A DNA stretch of 64,000 bases from Deltaproteobacteria bacterium (GTDB lineage: Bacteria; Myxococcota; Myxococcia; Myxococcales; SZAS-1). The notes beneath the pieces were generated by a model, which did not search any database, had not been told where the DNA came from, and saw only the letters and a program-made list of their open reading frames with translations. The DNA lies in contig JAFEBB010000028.1 in the NCBI GenBank assembly GCA_018266075.1, forward strand, positions 25,666 to 89,665, in the 5' to 3' direction. Positions 25,132 to 33,272 of the stretch are shown one piece after another (the first letter of the stretch is position 1; each line of letters begins with the position of its first letter). Both the position numbers and the translations under genes were made by a program.

Positions 25132-25162
25132 GCGGCCCGCCGCTCGGAGGAGCGCGGGCCGC
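25132..25162 (-). terminator. Hairpin after the Lys-rich gene
   Basis: The arms GCGGCCCGC (25132-25140) and GCGGGCCGC (25154-25162) pair perfectly around a 13-base loop. On the minus strand the stem is followed by TGCATTTCT, a weak T tract. It ends the 28-residue gene before rqcH begins. Confidence 0.5.
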
Positions 25163-25186
25163 GGCACTACAGCGGGACGACGCGAG

Positions 25187-25273
25187 CTACTTCTTCTTGC
25201 CCTTGCTCGCGCCCTTCTTGGCGGTCTTCTTGGCGGCGGTCTTCTTCTTCGTCGTCTTCCGCTTGGCGGCCAT
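25187..25273 (-). CDS. 28-residue Lys-rich (histone H1-like) protein
   Basis: The protein MAAKRKTTKKKTAAKKTAKK followed by GASKGKKK is about half Lys. Despite its size the gene has all the usual signals: AAGGAGG 6 bases before the ATG at 25273, a promoter at 25318-25345, and a hairpin after the stop. The Lys/Ala/Thr composition matches the basic tails of histone H1-like bacterial proteins, so nucleic acid binding is the likely role, but no assay evidence is visible. Confidence 0.8.
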   Translation of the reverse strand: MAAKRKTTKKKTAAKKTAKKGASKGKKK

Positions 25274-25317
25274 CGTTTCCCTCCTTGGGAAATTTTCGTG
25301 TTCAGCGACGCGGTGAG

Positions 25318-25345
25318 CTTATGGACTTCTTTTTTTGTTCGTCAA
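25318..25345 (-). promoter_or_regulatory. Promoter of the Lys-rich gene
   Basis: On the minus strand TTGACG (25345-25340), a 16-base A-rich spacer and CATAAG (25323-25318) precede the ATG at 25273 by 44 bases. Confidence 0.6.
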
Positions 25346-25361
25346 GAGAGTGGTTCGACGA

Positions 25362-26816
25362 TCACGGCGTTTCGCACGTCATCAGGCAGCTGCTGGCGAA
25401 GAGCTCGCACTGCGCGATGTCGCCGAAGTTGGTCGGGCTGTACGTCGTGGAGCCGTCGGTGCACACCAGGCCGGTGTTGCAACCGCAGCTCGCGCCGCAC
25501 GGCTCGCCCACGCCACCGGACTGGCTGCTGCAGCCGCCGCCCGTGCCGCCGATGCCGCCGATGCTGCCGAAGCCGCCCGTGCCGAAGCCGCCCGTGCCGA
25601 AGCCGCCCGTGCCAAAGCCGCCCGTGCCAAAGCCGCCCGTGCCGAAGCCCGCGGTGGTTCCCGCGGTGGTGGAGCTGGTGGTGCCCTGGCCGACGCACTG
25701 GCAGTGGGTCTGGTCGCACTGCTGGTTGTTGTTGAAGCAGGTATTGCAGTCGAAGCTGGAGGTGCAGCTGCCGCTGGTGCCCGTGGTGCCGGTGGTGCTG
25801 GTGCCGTTGGTGGTCACGGTGGTGGCGGTGGTGCCCGTGCTGCCGCCGGCCTGGCAGGTGTGGCTGGTGGTGTTGCAGGTCTGGCCCGCGCTCACGTTGC
25901 AGCAGCCGGTCTGCGGCGTGCCGCAGAGGTTGTCGGCCACGCAGCCCAGCTTGCAGACCGGGGCGCCGCCGTCGGGAATCGACGCGCAGTACCACGCGGG
26001 CGAGTTCGAGTGCTGGCTCTGGCACTGGGTGTCGGAGGTGCAGCCCGCCGAGCCGCTCACGCACTTGCCGGTCGAGGGATCGCACACGTTCGGGCTCACG
26101 CAGTCCGTGGAGGCCGTGCAGGGGCTGCAGGTGCCGTTCACGCAGCCCAGGCCGTTGCAGCTGGAGGCGTCGGTGCAGTTGGCGCGCGCCACGCAGTGGC
26201 CGCTCGAGTCGCAGTTCTCGTTGGAGAGGCACTGGCTGTTGGCGGTGCAGGCGCCGCAGTGGCCGGGGTTGCCCGAGTAGCACACCGGCTGCTGCGTGCC
26301 GTGGCAGTCGTTGTTGTTCTGGCAGCCGTAGACGCACTCGTGCGCCTGGCAGATGTACGCCTTCACGCACTGATCGTTGGAGGCGCAGCCGGCGTCGCCC
26401 GCAGGCGCGCCGCACTCGCCGCCCGCATCGGGAAGCTCGAGGCACGCCTGGGCGCCGGAGCAATCGCTGCGGTGGGTGCAGGGGCCGCCGCTGCCGGTGC
26501 TGCCCGTGGTTCCCCCGGTGCTGCCCGAGCCCGTGGTGGATCCGGTGACCACGGTGCACGCGCCGCTCGAGCCGCAGAACGTGCCCGCAGGACACTGCAG
26601 CGGGTGGGTGCCGTTGCACACGCCGCAGTGGCCGTTGATGCAGAAGGTGCCGGTGCCGCACTGGTTGTCGTCGGTGCAGATCCCGTTGCCGGTGGTGGTG
26701 CCGCTGCCGGCGCTGGTGGTTCCGCCGGCGTCGTTCGTGTGGGGCTTGCTCGACGTTCCACCACACGCAGCGACCATCGCCGCACACACAGCCACAGCCA
26801 GAACTCGCATCTGCAT
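25362..26816 (-). CDS. Cys-rich lipoprotein with Thr/Gly linkers
   Basis: A 484-residue surface lipoprotein. The signal MRVLAVAVCAAMVAACGG has a lipobox ending at Cys. The mature protein has many short disulfide-type modules (for example CTDDNQCGTGTFCINGHCGVC, shaped like Dickkopf/EGF repeats common in myxobacteria), separated by Gly/Ser/Thr linkers. Near the C-terminus the pentapeptide GFGTG is repeated five times, encoded by 15-bp tandem units. GAGG lies 6 bases before the ATG at 26816. Function unknown; binding or adhesion is an inference. Confidence 0.75.
   Translation of the reverse strand: MQMRVLAVAVCAAMVAACGGTSSKPHTNDAGGTTSAGSGTTTGNGICTDDNQCGTGTFCINGHCGVCNGTHPLQCPAGTFCGSSGACTVVTGSTTGSGSTGGTTGSTGSGGPCTHRSDCSGAQACLELPDAGGECGAPAGDAGCASNDQCVKAYICQAHECVYGCQNNNDCHGTQQPVCYSGNPGHCGACTANSQCLSNENCDSSGHCVARANCTDASSCNGLGCVNGTCSPCTASTDCVSPNVCDPSTGKCVSGSAGCTSDTQCQSQHSNSPAWYCASIPDGGAPVCKLGCVADNLCGTPQTGCCNVSAGQTCNTTSHTCQAGGSTGTTATTVTTNGTSTTGTTGTSGSCTSSFDCNTCFNNNQQCDQTHCQCVGQGTTSSTTAGTTAGFGTGGFGTGGFGTGGFGTGGFGTGGFGSIGGIGGTGGGCSSQSGGVGEPCGASCGCNTGLVCTDGSTTYSPTNFGDIAQCELFASSCLMTCETP
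25566..25649. repeat. 15-bp tandem repeat inside the Cys-rich lipoprotein gene
   Basis: Five units of GCCGAAGCCGCCCGT run from 25566 to 25640, followed by a partial unit. Units 4 and 5 carry one G to A change each. Each encodes GFGTG on the minus strand. The length is a multiple of three, so copy-number change would alter the protein without a frameshift. Confidence 0.8.
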
Positions 26817-27017
26817 CGGAGACCTCGGGGCGTCTTAAAAAGAGCGGGAGCGCCGGACCTGACACCCGCTGAAAAAGGCGTGCAAACTACCAGTCCGCCG
26901 CTTGCTTGCAAAGCCACCGCCCTTCTCGTAGAAGAACGCGCGTTCATTTTCCGGGAACACGCGCGGCCGCGGCGCGTTGGTCCAGCGCCGGAAGCTGCGC
27001 AACCTGCCGAGATTCCC

Positions 27018-27674
27018 ATGCTCACAGCCAAGCTATTGTCCTTCACCCTCCTCGGGGCCGAGTGGATCCTCTGGCTCCTGGTGGTGCTCTCGGTGGTGTC
27101 GGTGGCGATGATGATCGAGCGGCTGGTCTTCTTCTTCGGCCACCGGCTCGGCAACTCCAACGACCTGGCGCTGCGCATCCTCAAGGGCGATGTCGAGGGC
27201 GCGCAGAAGGCCGTGGGCGATCAGCCGGGGCTCGAGGCCGCGGTGGTCCGCGAGGGCCTGGCCAACGTGAAGCTGGGGCCAGGCGCCGTGGAAGAGATCA
27301 TCGCAGCGACCGTCGCGCGCGAGCGCAAGCGCTACGAGCGCGGGCTGGCTTTCTTGGGCACGCTGGGCAACAACGCGCCGTTCATCGGCCTCTTCGGCAC
27401 GGTGCTGGGCATCATCCGCGCGTTCCACGATCTCGCGGCGACGAACGCCATGGCCGGCAAGGCGCAGGCGGCGGGCGCGGCCACGGTGATGAGCGGCATC
27501 TCCGAGGCGCTGGTGGCCACGGCGGTGGGCCTCTTCGTGGCGCTGCCGGCGGTGGTGGCCTTCAACAGCTTCAACCGCTGGCTCAAGAGCATCACCGGCT
27601 CGGCGAACGAGCTCGGTCACGCCATCGTCGGTCACCTGCGCGCTGAGAGCGGCAACGAGCGCAAGGCGGCTTGA
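27018..27674 (+). CDS. exbB: ExbB/TolQ-family proton channel protein
   Basis: ExbB forms the pentameric inner-membrane proton channel that powers TonB. The 218-residue protein has one N-terminal helix (WILWLLVVLSVVSVAMMIERLVF), a cytoplasmic domain, and two more helices around LGTLGNNAPFIGLFGTVLGII and GISEALVATAVGLFVALPAVVAF, the MotA/TolQ/ExbB signature. It starts the exbB-exbD-tonB operon, 30 bases before exbD. A weak promoter (CTGACA, 18 bases, CAAACT) lies at 26859-26888. Confidence 0.93.
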   Translation: MLTAKLLSFTLLGAEWILWLLVVLSVVSVAMMIERLVFFFGHRLGNSNDLALRILKGDVEGAQKAVGDQPGLEAAVVREGLANVKLGPGAVEEIIAATVARERKRYERGLAFLGTLGNNAPFIGLFGTVLGIIRAFHDLAATNAMAGKAQAAGAATVMSGISEALVATAVGLFVALPAVVAFNSFNRWLKSITGSANELGHAIVGHLRAESGNERKAA

Positions 27675-27704
27675 GGCTGATCCAAGCCTGATCCGAGGAA
27701 CGCC

Positions 27705-28175
27705 ATGGCCGGCTCCGCCGAGGACAACGACGAGGAGATGATCAGCGGCATCAACGTCACGCCGCTGGTCGACATCACCCTCGTGCTGCTCATCATCTTC
27801 ATGGTGACGGCCACGTACATCGTGAAGGCGAGCATCGACGTGGATCTGCCTCGCGCGGCCCACGGCGGCGAGGACGTGGGCGAGATGCTCACCGTGATCA
27901 TCAAGCAGAAGGACGGCCTCGCCGACAAGCGCGGCGCGCCCTGCGACGTCATGGCGGTGAACGGCCAGTTCACCGATGAGGCGGGCTTGAAGGCCCAGCT
28001 CACCGAAGCGGTGGCCAAGGACAAAGACGCGAAGGTGATGATCAGCGCCGACCAGGCCTGCACCCACGGCGAGTTCGTGCACGTGGTGGACCTGGTGAAG
28101 GGCCAGGGCATCACCAAGTTCGCCATCAACATCGAGAAGGACGCGAGCGCGCCGGCGCCGGCGCCCGCCCCCTAG
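27705..28175 (+). CDS. exbD: ExbD/TolR-family protein
   Basis: ExbD is the single-pass partner of ExbB. Its helix carries the proton-conducting Asp: ISGINVTPLVDITLVLLIIFMV (Asp near residue 23). The 156-residue protein has a periplasmic domain with two Cys (GAPCDVMA and DQACTHG) that could form a disulfide, and ends in an Ala/Pro tail. It lies between exbB and tonB, and 12 bases separate it from tonB. Confidence 0.93.
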   Translation: MAGSAEDNDEEMISGINVTPLVDITLVLLIIFMVTATYIVKASIDVDLPRAAHGGEDVGEMLTVIIKQKDGLADKRGAPCDVMAVNGQFTDEAGLKAQLTEAVAKDKDAKVMISADQACTHGEFVHVVDLVKGQGITKFAINIEKDASAPAPAPAP

Positions 28176-28187
28176 CCGAGGCCGACC

Positions 28188-28994
28188 GTGACCGTGGAGA
28201 TCCTCACGCCCGGTCGCGATGATCCGCGCGATTCCGGCGCGGGGCTGGTGCTCGGCGTGTTCGTGTTCTCGCTGGGCGCGCACTTCGCGTTCTACCTGCT
28301 GCTGTCCAGCACCCAGCTGATCCGCATCGAGGCGCCGAAGCCGGTGGAAGTGGAGATCGTGGAGCGGACCAAGCCGCCGCCCCCGCCTCCGCCGCCGCCC
28401 GCGCCGCCCAAAGAGATCGAGAAGCCGAAGCCGCCGCCCAAGGTGCACCTGCCGCCGCCGCCCAAGGCGCCGCCGCCGCCGCCGCCCAAAGCCGAGCCGC
28501 CGCCGCCGAGCGCGCCGCCGCCGCCGAAGGCCGCGCCCACGCCGATCAACATCGGGCTCTCGCTGAGCTCCACGTCGCAGGGTGGTGCGTTCGCGGCGCC
28601 GGTGGGCAACACGCTCTACGGCAAGCCCACGGACAAGGCCGCGGATCCCAACGCCTCGAAGCCTTACGCGGCGGCGCCGCCGACGGCGAAGTTCGTGCCC
28701 AGCTACCAGCTCACCGAGCCGCCCGAGGTGATGAACAACGACGAGGCGTTCTCGCGGGCGCTCTACCCCGAGGAGGCGCGCAAGGAGGGGCTCGAGGGCC
28801 GGGTGGTGATGCAGCTGACCATCGACGAGACCGGGCGGGTGTCGAAGGCGAAGGTGCTCCAGGGCGCGGGCCACGGCTTCGACGAGGCGGCGGTGAAGGG
28901 ATCGCTGACGAAGCTGCGGTTCAAGCCGGGGAAGCAAGGCGGCCAGGCCGTGGCCACCGAGATTGTGTACACGGTGAACTTCCTCTTGGACTGA
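28188..28994 (+). CDS. tonB: TonB energy-transducing protein
   Basis: TonB spans the periplasm and transmits proton-motive force to outer-membrane receptors. The 268-residue protein has one N-terminal helix (AGLVLGVFVFSLGAHFAFYLLL), a Pro-rich rod at about residues 60-120 (runs of up to nine Pro with Lys and Glu) and a C-terminal TonB domain: ALYPEEARKEGLEGRVVMQLTIDETG, then LRFKPGKQGGQ. GTG at 28188 is the start. The TonB-dependent receptor at 60010 is a candidate partner. Confidence 0.93.
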   Translation: MTVEILTPGRDDPRDSGAGLVLGVFVFSLGAHFAFYLLLSSTQLIRIEAPKPVEVEIVERTKPPPPPPPPPAPPKEIEKPKPPPKVHLPPPPKAPPPPPPKAEPPPPSAPPPPKAAPTPINIGLSLSSTSQGGAFAAPVGNTLYGKPTDKAADPNASKPYAAAPPTAKFVPSYQLTEPPEVMNNDEAFSRALYPEEARKEGLEGRVVMQLTIDETGRVSKAKVLQGAGHGFDEAAVKGSLTKLRFKPGKQGGQAVATEIVYTVNFLLD

Positions 28995-29007
28995 GCGGCT
29001 GGGGCGC

Positions 29008-29152
29008 GAGGTTTCCCGCCTTCACTCAGGCGCGCGCGTACCTGGGAAACGGTAACGGTGATCGGTGTGCGGTGATCGGCCGATCACCGATCACCAGTCA
29101 CCGTCACCGTTCCCCAAGCAAGATCGCGTGCGGGTGCAGCGGGGAAACCTCG
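29008..29152. repeat. Double-hairpin repeat, copy 2 (about 145 bp)
   Basis: Outer arms GAGGTTTCCCGC (29008-29019) and GCGGGGAAACCTCG (29139-29152) enclose a 74-base palindrome from CTGGGAAACGGTAACGG (29042) to CACCGTCACCGTTCCCC (29115). It is the inverted equivalent of 18829-18970. It follows the tonB stop by 14 bases, so it could also act as the 3' end structure of the operon. No gene lies in 28995-29248. Confidence 0.7.
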
Positions 29153-29248
29153 TCCCCCGCCAGATCCCAGGTTGAACTGGATCGCTTGCGTCGAACTTCG
29201 ACCACATGTTACCGAGCTGCGTTGTTGGCTTTTCGGGGGTCGTCCGGG

Positions 29249-30205
29249 GTGGACACGCAGGGCCGCATCTTGATCCTCGCCAGCTCGGCCACCGAGCGCA
29301 GCGCCTTGCGCGCGGCACTCGCCGACGCCGAGCTCGAGCTCGCCGAAGCCTCCACCGCCGCCGAAGCGTTCGCGCGCGTGGAGGCCGAGCCCTTCAACCT
29401 CTGCCTCTTCGCCGCCGACCTGCCCGACGCCGGACCCGCAGCCGTGCTCCGCGGCCTCGAGGAGCGCACGCGCGAGTCGCCGCTCTCCACCATCGCCCTC
29501 GCCGCACCCAGCCACGTGGCGCGCCTGCTAAACCTCGGCGCCGACGACGTGGTGGCCCGGCTCGCGCCCGCCGAGGAGCTCCGCGCGCGCGTGCTCTCGC
29601 GGCTGCGCTGCCGGGCGCGGCTCGAGACCCTGCGCCGGGAGCGCGACGAGCTGGCGCGACTCGCGATCACCGATCCGCTCACCGGGCTCTACAACCCGCG
29701 GCACCTGCGCAAGCGGCTCGACGAGGAGTTCCGCCGCACGCTGCGCTACGGCCAGCCGCTGGCGCTGCTCATCATCGACCTCGATCGCTTCAAGCGCATC
29801 AACGACACCTTCGGCCACCCGGTGGGCGATGCGGTGCTGCGCCACGTCTCCGGCGTCCTGCAGAACGCGCTGCGCACCACGGATCTGCTCGCGCGCCAGG
29901 GCGGCGAGGAGTTCGCCGCGGTGCTGCCGCAGACGGCGCGCGCCGGTGCGGATCTGGTCGCTCGGCGGCTCGGGGCGGCGCTGGAGCAGAGCCCGTACCT
30001 GCTGCGCGGTCACCCGCCGCTGTCGATCACCGCGAGCATCGGCGTGAGCCACGCGCCGGCGGCAGGCGTGTCCAGCCCCGACGACCTGGTGGCGGCCGCC
30101 GACGAAGCGCTCTACCGCGCCAAGCGCGCCGGCCGGAACCAGGTGGCGCTGGCGAAGACGGCGCGGCCGCGCTCGCGCGGCGGCCGCCGCGTGGGCCCGA
30201 ACTGA
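29249..30205 (+). CDS. Diguanylate cyclase with degenerate receiver domain
   Basis: It makes the second messenger c-di-GMP. The 318-residue protein begins with a receiver-like domain (ILILASSATERSAL... LCLFAADLPDAGP), in which the acidic pocket is not conserved. The GGDEF domain (about 150-305) is intact: active motif GGEEF and an inhibitory site RTTD five residues upstream. DPLTGLYNPRHL marks its start. GTG at 29249 is chosen because upstream in-frame codons lie in the hairpin repeat. A 148-residue lipoprotein gene follows with no gap. Confidence 0.88.
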   Translation: MDTQGRILILASSATERSALRAALADAELELAEASTAAEAFARVEAEPFNLCLFAADLPDAGPAAVLRGLEERTRESPLSTIALAAPSHVARLLNLGADDVVARLAPAEELRARVLSRLRCRARLETLRRERDELARLAITDPLTGLYNPRHLRKRLDEEFRRTLRYGQPLALLIIDLDRFKRINDTFGHPVGDAVLRHVSGVLQNALRTTDLLARQGGEEFAAVLPQTARAGADLVARRLGAALEQSPYLLRGHPPLSITASIGVSHAPAAGVSSPDDLVAAADEALYRAKRAGRNQVALAKTARPRSRGGRRVGPN

Positions 30206-30652
30206 GTGCGGCGCCTGGCGTTCATCGCGCTCGCGATCGTGACGTCGAGCTGCCACCGCCTCAATGACCTGAACGTGCCGCCGCTGCGCGCATACGCGGA
30301 GAAGCTCGTGGCAGCATCGAGCGGGAGCTTGAAGGTGGAGCGCTGCGCGATGCTCGGCCAGAGCCGCAGGGGCTACTGCCTCGGGTCGGGGACGCCGCCG
30401 GCGATGCAGACCTTCGCGGCCGGGCTCGGCCTCGCAACCCAGGCCCAGCCCGATCGCATCTTCGGCGACCTCTCGTGCCTCACGCTCGACGACTTCGGCG
30501 CGCGTGACGACACGGCGCACGTCCCCAAGCCCGGCGTGCTGCAGCTCAACCCGAGCAAGCCGCTGCCCCCGAACACGGACAACGTGCACCTCGTGCGCGT
30601 GTACGCGGGCCCGACCTCGGCGTGCGTCGAGCTCGAGTATCCATACGGCTAG
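30206..30652 (+). CDS. Small lipoprotein of unknown function
   Basis: A 148-residue exported protein whose signal MRRLAFIALAIVTSSCHRL has Cys at residue 16. The mature part has four more Cys (CAMLG, GYCLG, LSCLT, SACVE) that could pair. GTG at 30206 follows directly on the diguanylate cyclase stop, so the two are translationally coupled. No known domain is recognised. Its stop overlaps by 4 bases that of the convergent histidine kinase. Confidence 0.7.
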   Translation: MRRLAFIALAIVTSSCHRLNDLNVPPLRAYAEKLVAASSGSLKVERCAMLGQSRRGYCLGSGTPPAMQTFAAGLGLATQAQPDRIFGDLSCLTLDDFGARDDTAHVPKPGVLQLNPSKPLPPNTDNVHLVRVYAGPTSACVELEYPYG

Positions 30653-33198
30653 CCGAAGCGGCTCCGCGCGCGGACGCACGCCCGCGCGGGCTTTCCTGCA
30701 AGCGCCGCCAGCGCACCCACCAGCGCCCCGGGCTCGACGCGCTCGCGAATCGTGACCAACTGCGGACCTTCGCCGGCGACCAACTCCGGAAACCCGGCCT
30801 CGAGCTCCGGAAGCGCGCTCACCACCGCAGCCAGCGAGGTGCGAAGCAGCCCGCGCGCCTCGCGCTCCGACGCGGCCACGGCCACCTCCGCGCCTCGCCC
30901 CGCGAGGAGCTCCGCGAGGGCCCCGCGCTGATCCGCGTCCTCGTCGACCACGAGCACCGCGAGCCCATCGAGCCGCACCGCCGACGCGAGCGCGAGCGAA
31001 GCAACCGGCGGCGCAGGCGGCGGCTGAGCGGGAAGGAGCAACGTCACCCGGCCGGTGTCCTCGAGCTGGAGCCCGCCGCCGTGCAGCTCGGCGATGCGCT
31101 GCGCGAGCTGAAGTGAGAGGTCGAACCCGCGCGGGAGTCGCGCGTCGCTGGCCGGGAGCGTGTCCTCCACCGAGAGCAGCACCGCCCCGCAATCGGACCG
31201 GGCCTGCGCCACCAGCCTCGCGCCCGACGACGCGCCTCGCACCGCGCCCGAGAGCACGTTCCACAGCGCCTGCTGCAGCCGGACCGGATCGCCCTGCACC
31301 GCCAGCGCGGCGTCCGGCGGGCTGAAGGCGAGCTCCACGCCGCGCGCGAGCGCAGCCGGCCGCACCGCCGCCACCGCCGAAGCCAGCGCCGCCGCCGGAT
31401 CCAGGAGCTCCGGCTCGAGGTGCAGCCGCCCCGACGCCGCGCGCGAGGCGGCGATGAGCTCGTCGACGAGGGTGGCTTGGGCCTGGGCATTGCGCTCGAT
31501 GATGGCCAGCCCGCGCTCGAGCGCGTCCGGGTCCTTGCCCTTGATGCGCAAGAGCCGCGACCACCCCAGGATTGCCGTGAGCGGCGTGCGCAGCTCGTGC
31601 GAGACACCGGCCAGGAGCTCGTCGCGCACGCGCGCCGCGGTCTGCGCCTCGCGGAGCAGCAGCGCGTGATCCAGCGCGAGCGCGGCGCGGCGTCCGAGCT
31701 CCTCGGCGGCGCGCAACACCTCGTCGCCGAACCGGCGGCGCGAGAAGTCCACCAACGTGAGCACCGCCAGGCAACGACCGCGCGCACAGAGCGGCACTGC
31801 CAGGGCCGACTGCGGGACGTCGCTGCCCAGCCCCGCGAACACCGGCGGCTCCGTGGCGCGCTGCGGCCGTCCGCTCGCGCGCGCCAGCCGCGCCAGCTCG
31901 CCTCCCGACGCGTCGCCCTCGAGGTGCTCGAGCATCGCGCGCCCACCCCGCGAGGCGATCGCCCGCGCCGCCAGGAGCCGCGTGCCCTCCACGGCATCCA
32001 CCAAAGCCGCCGACGCCAGGCCCGGCACGGCCGCGCGGGCGAGCGCGTCGAGCACCTCGCCGAGCTCGACGGCGCTCGCGAGATCGGTGCTGGCCCGCTC
32101 GAGCTGGAGCGCGCGTTCGTCGAGCGCGAGGCGCGCGGTCACGTCCAGCGCGGTGCCCAGCCAGCCGCGCATCGTGCCGTCGTCTCCGAGTTTCGGCCGG
32201 GCCTGAAGCGCGAGCACCACGAACGCGCCGTCGCTGCGGCGGAAGCGGGCCTGGTGCACGAAGGGAGCGCCCGCGCGAACGGCCAGGGCCCACGCGCGCT
32301 CGGTGGCGCGGCGATCTTCGGGGTGTACCGACGCGAGCCAGCCCTGCCCTTCCAGCCGCGCCGGCGCGAGCCCGGTGAACGCCTCCCAGCTCGGCGACGA
32401 GAGCAGCCCGCCGGCCTCGTCCGCCGTCCACACCAGCGCGCCGGCCTCGATGGCGCCCACACGCAGGAGGTCTTCGGTCCGCTCGAGCTCGGCGGCGAGG
32501 TGCTCCGCACGTCGCCGGCTGCGCACGCGCTCGGTGACGTCGAGAGCCACCATCCGAACCGCGTCCTGTCCTTCGAGCGGCTCGCAATCGAGCTCGAGCA
32601 CGCCCTCCACCGGCTCGTCTCCATTGCGGTCGATGCGGAACGGAACCTCCAGCGCCTCCACCCGCTCGCGTCGGCGCCGCGCGCGCTCCACCGCCGTCCA
32701 CAGGCCCTGACCGGCGAGGTGCAGGTGCGCCGTCCAGGCGCTGCGGCCGAGGAGCTCCGCGCGGCCGACCAGCGATATCCAGCGCGCATTGGCCGCGAGG
32801 TAGCGCAGCTCCGGCCCGCTGACCACCGCCGCCGCCGCGGGCACGTGCTCCACCAGCCGAGCCGGCGAAGGCTTCTCGTCGAGCTCGCTGGCCTCCAGCC
32901 AGAGCACCAGGCCACGGCCGCGCTGCAGCCAAGCCCGCGCGCGGTACGGCCCCGCCATGCCCGTGGTGGGGAGTCCCTCGATGAGCGCGCGGCGGAGCAG
33001 CGGCTCGAGCTCGGGCGCCAGGTGGGGCAAGAGCTGGGGCAGCGAGCGCCCCGAAGCGGAGCCGGATCCGGATCCGCTCAGCTCTCTCAGCGCACGGTTG
33101 GCGTGGAGACACGCCAGCGCGGCGTCGAAGACGCCCGCGGCCACCGGCGCGTCGTCCAGCGGCCCGAGCGCTGCATTCTGTGGATCCAGGGGCAACAT
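30649..33198 (-). CDS. Degenerate hybrid histidine kinase (PAS-GAF-HisKA-HATPase-like-receiver-like)
   Basis: An 849-residue cytoplasmic sensor. PAS-type regions fill the first ~400 residues (for example WEAFTGLAPARLEGQGWLASVHPEDR), then a GAF-like region (ALAVPLCARGRCLAVLTLVDFSRRRF). The HisKA box is intact (GVSHELRTPLTAILGW, His near 534). The ATPase domain keeps its end (RIAELHGGGLQLE), but the N-box reads NVLSGAVRG and the G1 box SVEDTLPASD, without DxGxG. The terminal receiver (VLVVDEDADQRGAL) has VVSALPEL in place of the phospho-Asp loop. ATG at 33198 begins just before the first PAS. Confidence 0.8.
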   Translation of the reverse strand: MLPLDPQNAALGPLDDAPVAAGVFDAALACLHANRALRELSGSGSGSASGRSLPQLLPHLAPELEPLLRRALIEGLPTTGMAGPYRARAWLQRGRGLVLWLEASELDEKPSPARLVEHVPAAAAVVSGPELRYLAANARWISLVGRAELLGRSAWTAHLHLAGQGLWTAVERARRRRERVEALEVPFRIDRNGDEPVEGVLELDCEPLEGQDAVRMVALDVTERVRSRRRAEHLAAELERTEDLLRVGAIEAGALVWTADEAGGLLSSPSWEAFTGLAPARLEGQGWLASVHPEDRRATERAWALAVRAGAPFVHQARFRRSDGAFVVLALQARPKLGDDGTMRGWLGTALDVTARLALDERALQLERASTDLASAVELGEVLDALARAAVPGLASAALVDAVEGTRLLAARAIASRGGRAMLEHLEGDASGGELARLARASGRPQRATEPPVFAGLGSDVPQSALAVPLCARGRCLAVLTLVDFSRRRFGDEVLRAAEELGRRAALALDHALLLREAQTAARVRDELLAGVSHELRTPLTAILGWSRLLRIKGKDPDALERGLAIIERNAQAQATLVDELIAASRAASGRLHLEPELLDPAAALASAVAAVRPAALARGVELAFSPPDAALAVQGDPVRLQQALWNVLSGAVRGASSGARLVAQARSDCGAVLLSVEDTLPASDARLPRGFDLSLQLAQRIAELHGGGLQLEDTGRVTLLLPAQPPPAPPVASLALASAVRLDGLAVLVVDEDADQRGALAELLAGRGAEVAVAASEREARGLLRTSLAAVVSALPELEAGFPELVAGEGPQLVTIRERVEPGALVGALAALAGKPARACVRARSRFG

Positions 33199-33272
33199 CG
33201 GGGCACAACGGTGGGGATGCCCACGCGCCGATGCAACCTCTCGCCTTCGTCTCGATCCTGATGCTGCGCGCG

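Noticed and set aside
25566..25649. CRISPR-like array in 15-bp repeats
   Set aside because: Units are contiguous without spacers and encode GFGTG in frame, so it is a protein tandem repeat.
28370..28550. Repeat-rich GCC/CCG tract as a simple-sequence repeat element
   Set aside because: It encodes the Pro-rich rod of TonB, which is expected to be repetitive.
29072..29248. Longer N-terminus for the diguanylate cyclase
   Set aside because: The extra residues would be encoded within the double-hairpin repeat and have no domain character; GTG at 29249 fits better.
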